From Argentina anserina (lineage: Eukaryota; Streptophyta; Magnoliopsida; Rosales; Rosaceae): a DNA stretch of 64,000 nt. Of this stretch, positions 51,539 through 64,000 are shown piece after piece. Each line of letters begins with the position of its first letter. The first letter of the stretch is position 1. The translations under genes were made by a program, and so were the position numbers. The stretch spans positions 28,520,001-28,584,000 of the forward strand of contig NC_065873.1 in assembly GCF_933775445.1 (NCBI RefSeq). Reading direction: 5' to 3'. The notes under the pieces are model-generated. The model was not told the DNA's origin, did not search any database, and was given only the letters and a program-made list of their open reading frames with translations.

Positions 51539-51649
51539 GAGAAATTTTATATACACTCCACTAATCTCTTAATACACTCAATTAATCTTAATTTTATATA
51601 GTGAAATTCAAATACGGGAAGTGTATTGAGAAGGTATATAAAATTTCTC
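51539..51649. mobile_element. Small foldback MITE, 111 bp
   Basis: GAGAAATTTTATATA at the left is perfectly inverted at the right (TATATAAAATTTCTC), and the arms continue imperfectly (CTCTTAATACACT against AGTGTATTGAGAAG). Confidence 0.7.
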
Positions 51650-52040
51650 AATCTAAAATTACATTCTAAGAGAGATCAATATGGTAAACATAAATTTTAT
51701 ACATTCTTCTTATCAAATACAACCTATTACAGTTGATAAGGAATCGTAGAGTTCAAATGTAACCAATTCTATTTCAGAAAACATCTGATACCTTAATCCG
51801 TACAATCCCAATAAACAAACCGTTCCAATAAGTACTATATACTAAACATGTATGCAGAGACAACCCAACCTCCATAAGTCCATATCACATTGAATACGAT
51901 AATTATATATGAAAATGACACCATAACCATGGTACACCAACAACATGGCCAGCACCTCAAACTTGACAAGGGTTGTTATGGGTTGTGACCTAACATACAA
52001 TTGGAGACCGTAACCTATGTGGCTGGATGAAGGCCCATAT

Positions 52041-52886
52041 TAGGGCTGGACATCCGAATTTTGATTTGGGTTTGTGGCAAATCTATATCAAATCAGAATT
52101 AATCGGTTATTTATTTTGTCCATCTATATCCGAATTTTAGAGACTTTGACCCGAATGTTCAACAAATTCAAATTTTCGGATCGGTTTCGGTTAAAACTCA
52201 AATATTAAAAGTTTTATGTTTATAAACTCAAATTTAAAGATATATCAAACAATTCAATTATCTAAGCACTTTGGGCATACAAAATTTTAACATAAATATA
52301 AAGAATAAGTTTGTCACCATATTATGAAAATCATTATCATAACAATATATAAAGTTAAAACATTCATTATTCAACCAATAATTGAGTGTCATATATATTA
52401 TATTAATAAAGCAAGAATGAGAGTGTAACATGTTGACTTGTTAAATTTTTAAACTCCTAAAAAATACATTGTTTATTAAATTCCTAAATCTAATTAGTTA
52501 TGGTTTGAAGAATATGATTTTAATTCGCAAAATGTAAATTAAAAAAAAACAGGATGAAATAAGAAAAACAAAGAAAATTCAGTTTAAATTGATAATAACT
52601 CTTCACTTTTAACTTTTCCCCATATCCCCCACTTTTCACTCTTCTTATGCTTAGTTAAAAGTTAGTTTTCACACCCACACAATATGTAGTTTGTAATTAA
52701 ATTAAATTATTCAGGTCGGATTATTTTTTCTAAATATTTTAAAAAGTGGATCCATATTCAATCCAATTTTAACCGGATTATATAATTTTTTTTTCAACTA
52801 AAATATTTCAAATCGATTATCCTATTGAGAAAATTTAAATAGATTAGATCGGTTTTCAAATAAATGCGGTTTTTTGACCGGTCCTA
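52041..52886. mobile_element. Non-autonomous hAT-type element with 8-bp target duplication
   Basis: Flanked on both sides by GCCCATAT (52033-52040 and 52887-52894). Ends are TAGGGCTGGACATCCG and, read inward from the right, TAGGACCGGTCAAAA, an imperfect terminal inverted repeat in hAT style. The 846-bp interior is AT-rich and has no transposase. Confidence 0.75.
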
Positions 52887-52894
52887 GCCCATAT

Positions 52895-53203
52895 CAAACA
52901 CTAATGGGCATGACACCCAAAAACTACGAGGCTGGTCAGCAATCAAGGCCCCAGATTTGATTTGATTTGATAGGTCAGATAAGTAATTACGCTGGGAAAG
53001 TTAACAGAAACCCTGAAAATCAGTGCAGGAAGATACACTAGTCACACAAATAAACGCAAATAGAAAGAAGAGCGAATATTAATTATAATTTAATTTATTA
53101 ACAGAAAAGGCATAGGGAGCTTTTGGTAATTGCATAACCTTGTAGCCCCTTGGGCTGTAGTTTCCTTTAGTTGTTCTGAGAACACACCGAAGCAGAAAGA
53201 GGG

Positions 53204-53251
<48 letters not shown>

Positions 53252-53530
53252 CTGAGTCGAGAGTCACGCCGTTTGGTTCTGTGTGAGAGAGTTGGGACGG
53301 TTGCTTGTGCTTTTCACGTGCAAGATCCGTCGGTGTTTAATCTATCACCAAAATCCTACTGCATTTCGATTTCTTTTAGAAACAAAAACAATTCCTCTTT
53401 CTGTTGAATCGCTCTGCAACTTGGGTGTCTTTTTTGTTTGTGTAATTAGTTAATTAGTTAATTTATTCTGTGGTTTGATATACTGATCATAGTGAGTTTT
53501 GTGTTTGTTAACTCGTAACCCTAAATCGGC
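52895..53530. other. LARP promoter and leader
   Basis: Carries the (GA)n tract of the LARP leader. No other feature. Confidence 0.4.
53209..53250 (+). repeat. (GA)n tract upstream of LARP gene
   Basis: About 21 AG units, 280 bp before the LARP start codon. Confidence 0.9.
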
Positions 53531-56500
53531 ATGGCCACGGCTGCCGACTCCTCCTCTACTAATCACCATTCTCCCAGGCCTGATTTTGATGCCGGCGGCG
53601 CCAATAGGCGACCCACCCCATGGGCCAAGGTTGTACGAGGGGATTCGGAGTCGTCACCATCCATAATACCCAATCAACAGTCTCCACTGTCGCCGCCGCC
53701 TTCGAGCTCTTTACCGGAACAAAATCCCTCCTCCAATTGCTCCCCATCGAAGGCGGCCGCGGCTCGTTCTTCGCCCTCTCCGCCACCGTCAGCGGATGTT
53801 TCCATAGCAGCAGCTGCTGCTGAGAGCGCCGATGGACACAACGGCAATGCGGCTCGCGGAAAGAAGCCAGCTTGGAACAAGCCCTCCAAGGACGTCCTTG
53901 AGGTTGGCCCGGTGATGGGTGCGGTTGCTTGGCCTGCTTTGTCTGAGTCTGCTAGGGCTTCGCCGAAATTGCCAGCGGACTCTTCTCCCAAGACTGTAAC
54001 AGATGTCTCAGTCCCACTGCCTGTATCTCCGGTATGTTTACAATCGTATAACTGATGGATATGTTTTGTGTGTCTCTTGTTGCAGCAGAGGGATGTTGAG
54101 GATAAAATTGATAAAAGAATTATTATGAGATTGTTTTTATGATCATATATGATGTACATTTTAAATTTGAAGACTTTATGACTTTTAAGTGCTAATAAGA
54201 TGATCTAACTAAATGTCAGTAGCTATTTTATACTACATATGTTCGCTTCAACCAAATCAGTAAGTAGTGTACTTTTTTTTGCATAAGTGTAGTTAGTTCG
54301 AAGTATTAGTAATCATCTTTTCTGCCCTTGATGTCAGGGACCTGTTGTAACACCTTCACCCAACTCCAAAAAGCATCATGGTAATTCTGGAAACACTAAC
54401 CCTGCATCATCTCATGCAATGGGAGCTCGACAAAGACCTACAAAGCGTGGTGGTGGGAGTAGCACGGGGGGTGTAAACGCACATGCACATGTACACAGTG
54501 GTTTTGCACACCCTCCCCCACCTCCACCACCACCACCATTCCCTGTTTTCCCTCTACCAAATGGCTATGGTGCTTTAGTACCAGCCATGCCTGATCCTTC
54601 CCCAAGAGACCCCTCTTTCCGCGGCAGCAATTGGGATGCTAGACCGATCGGTTTCAGGCCTCCAACACACCAAGTAAATGACCAAAGAAATTCTTCGCGT
54701 AGGGGAAACTTTAGTCCCCACCCGCGCGGAGATGGATCTTACCAGAATAATTTTGGGAGCAAGCGTGATGCCCAAGATCGTGGAAGTTTCATGAATGGCA
54801 GAGATGCCCAGATGCATCAGCAGCAAAGGCCTCCTCCACGGGGTCTTGTAAGACCAATACCGCCAAGTAGTGCTGCATTTACACCTCAGCCTGTAAGACC
54901 ATTTGCCAACCCCATGGGTTTTCCGGGTGAGTATACTTTTTGAAGAGAATACTTTCTGTTGGTTACTGTTTACGGGTAACATGGAAGGAAACTAATATCT
55001 TTGATTTTCTTAGAGTTTGTTTACCTCCCTACATTGCCTTTGGATCCCATTAGAATGCCTTTCATTCCCCATGCACCACATCCTGCAATGTTTATGTCTG
55101 TTCCGGAAGCTTCTATGCCTTCTCTTCCTTCCTTGATAGTCAATCAAATAGATTATTACTTCAGGTACATTTTTATTTTGTTTTATCTTGCAGCTTTAAT
55201 TAATTGTCATCTTGTTAGTTGAATGATCCTACTAGTTATCTTGAAATTAACTTCACATTTCATTTTGTCTGCTTCTTGCAGTGATACTAATCTGATAAGA
55301 GACGAATATCTGCGGTCAAACATGGATGCTCAAGGATGGGTTCCCATATCCCTTATAGCAAACTTTCCTCGAGTATGTTATATATGATTGTCTCAGTTCA
55401 CTTTTTTCCATCTTACGTAGAATGTGAGTTGCAATAGCCTTTTATCAAATAACGTGCTGACACAAGTCGTGAATTCGTTGAAGAAAATGTTGGTGTGTTA
55501 AAATATGAACTTTTCTCATTTGCTGGCAATGATTAAATGATAATAGGTTGATGTTTTTCACACATGATTAATAAATAATACAGGCACATTTTGACTTTAC
55601 ATGTTAACAGAGAAAACTAGGATTATGTTTTCACAGTCTTCCTGTACTTGGTGAATAAAAATCGTAGTAAACAAAAACTTATTGAGCTATTATGTTTTCA
55701 CAGTCTTCCTGTACTTGGTGAATAAAAATCGTAGTAAACAAAAACTTATTGAGCTAGTAAATTGTTATACTTTTTATCATCTGCAATATATATACTACGT
55801 ATTCCATATCTGTATGACAATCTTTTTCCTTTATTTTTCCTTTCTTGGTTGCTTTTTATTTAACAGGCATCCTATATATTTAATGGTAAACCTGTGGTTG
55901 TATACTTGTTCAATTGTGAATATATTGTTAGAGAAGATACCAAGAGTGGAGTAAAGAAATTGTGTCAAAGCTGCTATTGAAAGAGTATACAAAATAGTAA
56001 CCTTTAGCTTGTTTAACTATCTTTTATTTTCTTGATGCTCATCAGGTTAAGAGTCTGACAACCAATGTCCAGTTGATTATGGAGTCCTTGAGGGCTTCAG
56101 GTGTTGTTGAAGTGCAGGTGAATTTCTTATATTAGGTTTCCTCTTTTTTATCAACCCTGATTTAAATGACTTAACCACAGGCAAATTTTGTTGTTCTCTT
56201 TAGTTGTTTATATTGTTAATAGGAGTAATTGACTTACCGCAAGCAAATTTTATTTCCATTTGAAGTTTTTAATGTTAATTAATTGGATGAAATGACGACA
56301 GACACTTTATTTGTATTTGTTGTTTATTTTAATAGGAGGAAAATTAGGAAATGACTACCTTAAATTAAATTCAGCAAGGTGGCATGAAATGACCGTCTGT
56401 TTTTGACATGGTTTGATTACTCTTGTGATTGCACAGGATGACAAGCTTAGGAGGCGTAGTGATTGGACAAAATGGATATCAACAACTGGTCGGCCTGCAT

Positions 56501-56709
56501 CCGCATCAGGCTCATCATCCAATGATGTGCAAAGTTCTGACATGCTTTCAAATTCTTTTCAAAAGATGACAGTTGATGATGCTGCGTCTACAAGCGAAAG
56601 TAGTATGGCAGGTAACTCAGATGCAAACTCTAAGGCTACTCCGCAGAAGTTTTCGACTGAGTCAACTGGTGTGTCACAGCTCCCCAATGGGGACATCACT
56701 CAACAATAG
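53531..56709 (+). CDS. LARP1C: La-related protein 1 (LARP1C-like), 6 exons
   Basis: Exons 53531-54031, 54338-54926, 55014-55164, 55282-55372, 56046-56117 and 56437-56709 give 558 aa. The N-terminal two thirds are disordered, with Ser/Pro/Ala runs, a KKPAWNKPSKD and VGPVMGAVAWPALSE segment typical of plant LARP1s, and a poly-Pro stretch (HPPPPPPPPPFPVFP). The La motif covers about residues 393-475: IVNQIDYYFSDTNLIRDEYL, then MDAQGWVPISLIANFPRVKS and LRASGVVEVQ, ending RRRSDWTKWI. La motifs bind RNA 3' or poly(A) ends; plant LARP1 proteins act in mRNA decay and translation, and LARP1C is linked to senescence. The DM15 region of LARP1A is absent, as expected for the B/C type. A 67-bp tandem duplication lies in intron 4. 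Confidence 0.92.
55623..55756 (+). repeat. Perfect 67-bp tandem duplication in LARP intron 4
   Basis: 55623-55689 and 55690-55756 appear identical, from TTATGTTTTCACAG to ATTGAGCTA. Perfect identity implies a very recent event or an assembly artefact. Confidence 0.9.
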
Positions 56710-58275
56710 ATGAAGCTGAAATGCATCAATATGTACCACCAAAACATTCAAGCAAAATCCAGTCCAGAAAAGTGTACTTCTGGTATCGGAAGGGTTCCTG
56801 AATGAAATGAGAAGGTTGCTATTGAAAGCCTGCAATCACCATCTCTCTATTTTCTGTCACTTTGCCTAGTTTTGGCATGTTTTTGAGGCTAGTACAGAAA
56901 CAATAAAAAATATTTATAAATTCTTCTTCAAGCATGAACAGAGGAAGATTGAGATGGGGCAGAGCAGGCAGAATTTTGCGGTTATTGGGATGTATAGTTT
57001 GGATTTGGTGTGAATGTTTGTGCTTGCTTCTATTTTTTTGGGGTTTATGTAGACAAAAATCAAGCAGAGGTGTGTATGAGATGTTCTTTACAAGGGATTA
57101 GGGTGTGGGAGAGTAAGTTTTTGGGTATGTAGTTCAGTTCTGTTGAGGTGATTGAAACTGGAATACAGTGCGCTTTTGTTTGAGGAGGATGGTCAGACCG
57201 GGCTTGAAATTTTGCAGTTTTGTACTCATAAATTTTATCCAACATTTTTTTTATCCAACATTTCTTTGAATCTTACCTTTCGTAAGTTTATTTTGATATT
57301 TTACTGTATTCATCACTACTGCATTGCATCCCACATATAGTTGGTATGATTTTCAAATGTCTGTTAGGGAATCAATGACCTTTTCTACATCAACATCTCA
57401 GCTGACACGATCAGTTATCAATATATTGGACAATTTGGACCACAGTTTTAGTCAAGTAAATAGCTGCGTAGGTGGGTTATAACTACATAACAATGAATGT
57501 AGAGCAGTAATATCAATAAATTGTTAGGCGAGTTACGTGTAATTGATAATACTTCTGCATTAACCTTATTGACCAATAACCTCATCATCCCAGGAGGAAG
57601 ACAAGGTGGCTGATTGCAGACCTTGCTTTTGTAATACATCAGCATAATCCTATCAGTCTCTAGTGGAGGTATATATGTATGAACTATGAAGGGGTTGGCT
57701 ATATAAATAGTTTTTAGAGAACTTTAATCATCACAATTGATAAATCAGCTAAAAAATAATATATCGGTAAAACAACTTAAATTCTGAAACGAGTATTTCA
57801 TAAGTTGAACATACAACCATCCATATTTTCATTGAAATACTACTCTGATATTAGCAATATCTTGGAAGATTATATCGATCGGTTCAAAAAATATTGCACT
57901 AGCGATTTCAGAACTAATATGTTAACAAAAAGATTAAGAAATGATTTTAGAAGCACTAAACCTGGGTTATAACATAATGAGTCAGAAGCTCGAGGGAGGG
58001 ACAGGGTGGAAGCAAATGTTTGCCATTTTGATTATGATCCCAGGTTCCTAGTACTATTACTCCATTTGGTATCGCCATCAAAAGGTACAATAATCCCATG
58101 TGCCCCTCTTAATATAATACCCAAGTGGATTAATTTTGGGAACAAGGACTAGTAGACCTAAGCTCTGCTATTTACAACTTGCAGATCCAAAAACTAAAGC
58201 TCCCTAGCTTCCATCTTTCTTGCTCCCTTCTAAAACCCTTCATCTCAATCTCTCTGAAACATCCATCAAATTCCG
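56710..58275. other. Spacer between LARP and FD-like genes
   Basis: LARP 3' region and FD upstream region. No other feature I can support. Confidence 0.45.
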
Positions 58276-59150
58276 ATGACGATGGAGGATGTCTGGAAAG
58301 ATATAAGCCTAGCTTCTCTATGTGACCGCAGCTCTCCGGCTGCTGCTGCTGCTGCCGGCAGCTCATCCGCCAACCCTGCAGCTTTTCGTAGCTTCATTTT
58401 TCAAGATTTCATGGCAGCTGGTTCTGCCAAAGTCGCACCTTCTCCTCTTGCTACTGATCTAGTTCCACCACCACCGGCCACTCTCAGCTTGAGTTCTTCT
58501 GGCTCGGATCATTTTCAGCAGTACCAAGTTCAAAACTCTACTGCTACTACTAGTACGAACGCTACTCCACCAAAATTACTAATGAAGCCAAACCCGCAAA
58601 GTCTGCACAGTGCTACCACTATGCCTTCATCTTCTTTGATCTCTTTCTCCAATAAGTCCGCATCGGAGGCTTTGGATTCTTCCCCATATTGCAAGAAAAG
58701 GGTCGTGGAGAGAAATGGAGAGAGTTCTAGGCATGTCCGGCATAAGCGGATGATCAAGAACAGAGAATCAGCCTCTCGCTCCCGAGCTCGAAAGCAGGTA
58801 CGTAACTACGTACTTCCTTCCTGTCTAAGACATAGCTAAATTGGTTACTTCTTATCGATCTATGGCCTCTTGTTGTCAAATTGGTTCCAGAAAGTAAGAT
58901 GGTTTGGGAACTTTGTGCAGGCTTATACAAGTGAGCTGGAAGTTAAAATAGAACAGCTGCGGGAGGAAAATGCCAGACTTAAAAGGCAGCAAGAAAAGGT
59001 AACCAGGAGGTTTCTTAATTATCTGGTGGAATTATTCTTAATTACTGATCTGGGTTTGTTCATGTGGGATTGCAGTTCTGCTCACCCACCCCAGAAGCAC
59101 CGGCACCGGCACCGGCACCGGCAACTCTGAAAAGGGCACACTCTATCTAG
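58276..59150 (+). CDS. FD: FD-like group A bZIP transcription factor, 3 exons
   Basis: Exons 58276-58797, 58921-58998 and 59076-59150 give 224 aa. The N terminus has the FD signature MEDVWKDISLASL. A Ser/Ala-rich linker leads to the basic region (HKRMIKNRESASRSRARKQ, ending at residue 174) and a leucine zipper in exon 2 (YTSELEVKIEQLREENARLK). FD binds FT through 14-3-3 proteins at the shoot apex to switch on AP1/SOC1-type genes. Exon 3 encodes FCSPTPE, four Ala-Pro pairs from a CCGGCA repeat, then TLKRAHSI and stop. Canonical FD ends in a SAP motif of the form RxxS/T-A-P-F; here the final APF is missing and Ser is followed by one residue. The alternative name is FDP-like. The intron positions within the bZIP are normal for FD. 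Confidence 0.88.
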
Positions 59151-61099
59151 AATAAGGCAATAATATATCTGCCAATCAACTCTTTTTATATTTTGTTGCT
59201 AATTTAGTTTATCTTCGTCTTCGTTATCCTTTGTACGAATGCAATATTGCTGCCAGGCCGAAACTTATTCCCCAGCATATTTGGATATGGATGGGACCTG
59301 TTTGGCTAATACTGTCATCAAGTGTCATATTCAGTATTCTTTTTGGCCTTTTTTTTTTCCCAGACCTTATCTTTCATTACCTGCTACTCATTATCGCACT
59401 ATTACCTTACCCCCTCTAATCCTTCTTTGATTAGGTATTTTTGGATTTTATGAGGTCTATGTTTCCCGTATGGACTAACTATCTGGGTTTTACTTGATGA
59501 AAGTGTTCATATTGTTTACAGATGTGACATTACTTAACATTATTAACACAAGTTGCACGGTGCAGCTTGTAGAACACATCATTTTACTTAGACACATAAA
59601 GCTGTAAAGTAGTGAAATGTGATCGTACCTGACCTTTTGAAAATTACATTATCTTGCTAGATTTTTTTTATTAGATTGTCTTACTAGTTATGTGAAGTGA
59701 AGGATACATCACATTCAAATAAAAACAATGATTTTTGTCTACTTCAATGACATTATAACTTCTATCCACGTCACTTCTATATGTTAAAGTAATTTGTCAT
59801 ATGTAACCGTCAAACAAAAAATTTGCAGATTTACCCTTAATTGATTAAAGTTTCAAATATTAGACAATGGTTAGAATAATAAATTAAAAACAAAAAGAAT
59901 TGAATATATTCCTCCCACTTGCCTACTATCTCTAATGACATGTGCTTCAGGTCATATTTCTCTTACAGGATCTAATTAGGGCCTTAGAGCATCTGCCATC
60001 GTACCCTATATTTGGTAAGGTATAGTTGTATTTTTAGCATACATGAATGAAATATATTAAAGATGCTTTGGAAGCTTTTGCAATAACTTCCCAACCGTAA
60101 GGTATAAATATAGGGTATAATTAAGAAAAAGTTATGATATTCCCTAAGAAAAATCATTATTAATTTTATGTCCTAAATTAATTTTACCAGATTATGTTCA
60201 ATATTAGGCTTGAAAAAGCTCGTTTTGATTTTTGTAATGGTATAATTTTTGTTATCAACAAAGTTACAGGAAAATTGCAACTATAATTGAGAGGATTAAA
60301 ATGAATGTTAGTTGAGTTTTAAAAGGAAGAAAAAGAAAATAATAAACAATATATACCTCATAGCGTATTATTTGGAATGCTATAGTTGACTTATCACTGT
60401 AATTATACGGTATAACAAAATGTGGAGAATGTGAAATGACTTACGGTGGGAATCTATGGTATGCTATATATGGGTTATAGGTTATGGTGGGGTTAAGTAA
60501 GGTGAAAAGGGGGTTATCAGCTTTCTTCAAAGTCCTTTATTAAAAATATTGCGTATTAAATTAAGAAATTATTCCATATATATTATTTTGTTAATCATGA
60601 CTTTGGTTGATGGCGTTACCTGCTGAAGTGTCGCATGCCAAATTTTAATAGTAAGACAAGAAAGAAATGGTAGGAAAATTGAGCCGGAAAATTTTGTACT
60701 ATTTTTAATTTTTAATCGATTAATGTTGATTAACTAAAAAGTTTGTGTGCATTCACCAGAACCCGGAAATTAAGACGGTTTAAACAATTTGCTGGACCTT
60801 TGATTAAACTTTTTGCTAACCCCAATTTCAAATTTTCAACCCCACCACGAAGAGATAACATATTTATTTGAATCACCAAGAAAACGTACGAGAGAACAGT
60901 TTCAAGTTGGACTTGGGCCCACAAGAAGGCAAAAGTAAAGGCCACCCCTAATATGACAAGCCCTCTACTATTCAGGATTGATTTCGAAATTTAGCTCATG
61001 GGCCTCATCCAAAACACAAAAAAGCCAGTTCATGGGCCCGTGAGTTTTTTATTTCATTTTAATCGTTTTATGACTCTTGTCTCTGTTCAAGTAATGAAG
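59151..61099. other. AT-rich spacer downstream of FD
   Basis: No gene. A GAGCATCTGCCATCG phrase near 59988 hints at an old MITE, but no matching end could be established. Confidence 0.4.
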
Positions 61100-61114
61100 A
61101 AGTTCCCCTTTTTG

Positions 61115-61495
61115 AAATCTGATCATTGAGGAGATCAGGAGGAGTAGTGCCTTTGATTGTGTTGGATGGGAATGGATACCCAGATCGGCCAATAGAGCCG
61201 CTCATGAAGATGCAAAGCTTGGTCAACAGACGTTGGGTCTCCGTACTTGGTCGGAGACTCCCCCACCGTCTCTTACTCTTGTACTTAGAAGTGACGGTCT
61301 CCCATGTCCTCATAATGCCTGATTTGGAGGATTTGTCTCTTCCCTCTTTTGCGCCCAGGTTGTTATTCTCTCTCCCTCTTTATGAGTGGAGATTTGAGCA
61401 GATGGGTTTTGTTTGTATTCAGACTTGAGGTTCTTCTCAGTCTCTGTTGGGTCTTTGCCCTTGTTTATTGAATTATCCATTAACCAAAAAAAAAA
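61115..61495 (+). mobile_element. 5'-truncated LINE tail with poly-A and 15-bp target duplication
   Basis: About 380 bp ending in a run of about 12 A, flanked by AAGTTCCCCTTTTTG on both sides (61100-61114 and 61496-61510). This is the hallmark of target-primed reverse transcription. Only a 3' part is present, probably the end of ORF2 and the 3' UTR. A 100-codon frame inside is residual. Confidence 0.8.
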
Positions 61496-61510
61496 AAGTT
61501 CCCCTTTTTG

Positions 61511-62359
61511 CTTCTTGAGAAAAAAGTATCATGTCGAAGTTGAGACCTTGTAGATTGTCTTTGTATATTAGCTCTGATTTGCCTTTATTATTTTGATTAG
61601 GTTACTTCAAATGCGTATGATTTATCACCGTAAGTAAGTTACATACAGTCGACCGTTAAAAAACAATCAAGCATTTAAAAAATTTCAATTTTAATAAATT
61701 GGCTTTGAAGAGATTCTTTCCACCGGAAGGATAGACTCGAATGTTCTGCAACACCACTCCACCAACTCCACTTTGTTCTCTTTGGTATATCTAATCAAAA
61801 CTAGCTTTACCCCACCAACTATCATCATAAAAGCATATCACAGTGAGAATTGGTTACTATTCATTATAGTTTTTACATATAGAAGACTTATACTGGCAGA
61901 GATCCTAGAGTAGCCTTATTATTAAGATTCCTACGAGGTTGGAAATGAACTTTTAAGCACAAAGGGAATTGGGACTCAGTTGGTAAACTTACCACAATTT
62001 AGGCTTAAATTGCTCACAACAAAATGGCGTGCATCCTAAATATGTTATTCAAAACTAGACGGCAATGCATAAATCTGGTGACATTATGTCATTTGATAAG
62101 ATCTTCACCACCACCACCACCACCACCGCACCCGCCTTCACCACCACTCACAGTCTCACATATCCACCGCACTACGGCAGTGGGATTGAGTGGAAGTATA
62201 GTTTAGTATAGTATTGCTAGTGTATGCAGCTACGTGGCTTGACTTGAAGAAATGAGCGTGCTCATACCCACCAAGTAAGTATTCCAATGAAGCTAAACTC
62301 ATCGCCTTCGATCGCCATTGAAGTGCCTAACTCTATCCATCATTCTCTAGTCGTGCACA
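61511..62359. other. Spacer and promoter region of the subtilase
   Basis: Contains a short (CAC)n run at 62106-62127. No gene. Confidence 0.4.
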
Positions 62360-62366
62360 TATAAAA
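62360..62366 (+). promoter_or_regulatory. TATA box of the subtilase gene
   Basis: TATAAAA 70 bp upstream of the start codon, implying a leader of about 40 bp. Confidence 0.6.
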
Positions 62367-62429
62367 GCAATCCTTAGCTTACTGATCGTTACTTCAAGCC
62401 TTCAGGTGTTTCATTCATTCAAACTAAGC

Positions 62430-64000
<1,571 letters not shown>

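Noticed and set aside
59988..60510. Possible MITE with GAGCATCT-type end
   Set aside because: The proposed right end matched too weakly when read in reverse complement.

Overview
This is nuclear DNA of a flowering plant, most likely a eudicot and possibly Rosaceae (the family is a guess from general look, not a diagnostic marker). The evidence is GT-AG introns with AT-rich sequence, plant-only gene families (DYW-type PPR, CDPK, alpha-expansin, UPF0496, ATL RING-H2, KIB/DUF295 F-box, plant nucleoredoxin, FD-type bZIP), a plant cytosolic tRNA-Val, and plant-type transposons. Gene models were spliced by eye. For each multi-exon gene the exon lengths sum to a whole number of codons and the joined protein matches its family without a break.

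Layout. 1-9.1 kb: a small unrecognised protein (-), a DUF295 F-box protein (-), an LYR-motif mitochondrial assembly-factor-like protein (+) and a prolyl 4-hydroxylase (+). 10.2-20.8 kb: tRNA-Val(AAC), a DYW PPR protein (+), a calcium-dependent protein kinase close to CPK29 (-) and a two-domain nucleoredoxin (-). 23.9-37.8 kb: an ATL23-like RING-H2 ligase (-), a secreted thioredoxin-fold protein (+), an Alba/RGG RNA-binding protein (+), a decayed LINE, an alpha-expansin close to EXPA11 (+) and a UPF0496 protein (-). 38-47 kb is a transposon island: a TRIM-like mini retroelement, a foldback MITE, and two nested solo LTRs each with its own 5-bp target duplication. 47.6-64 kb: a CAD/mannitol-dehydrogenase-like enzyme (-), more MITEs and a hAT-type element, LARP1C (+), an FD-like bZIP (+), a 5'-truncated LINE tail and the 5' part of an SBT5.2/CRSP-like subtilase (+) that runs off the right edge.

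How it fits together. These are independently transcribed eukaryotic genes, not an operon. The gene content looks like an ancestral block. LYR, P4H3, PPR, CPK29, thioredoxin-like, Alba, EXPA11, UPF0496 and SBT5.2 match, from memory, genes split between two duplicated Arabidopsis segments (about At1g20160-At1g20270 and At1g76010-At1g76060). LARP1C and FD match a neighbouring pair on Arabidopsis chromosome 4 (At4g35890-At4g35900). I found no evidence of a wholly new multi-gene system. The most interesting items are a nucleoredoxin whose first active site reads WYPPC, an FD-like protein lacking the usual C-terminal SAP motif, the nested solo LTRs, the TRIM element, and several foldback elements of unusual architecture.
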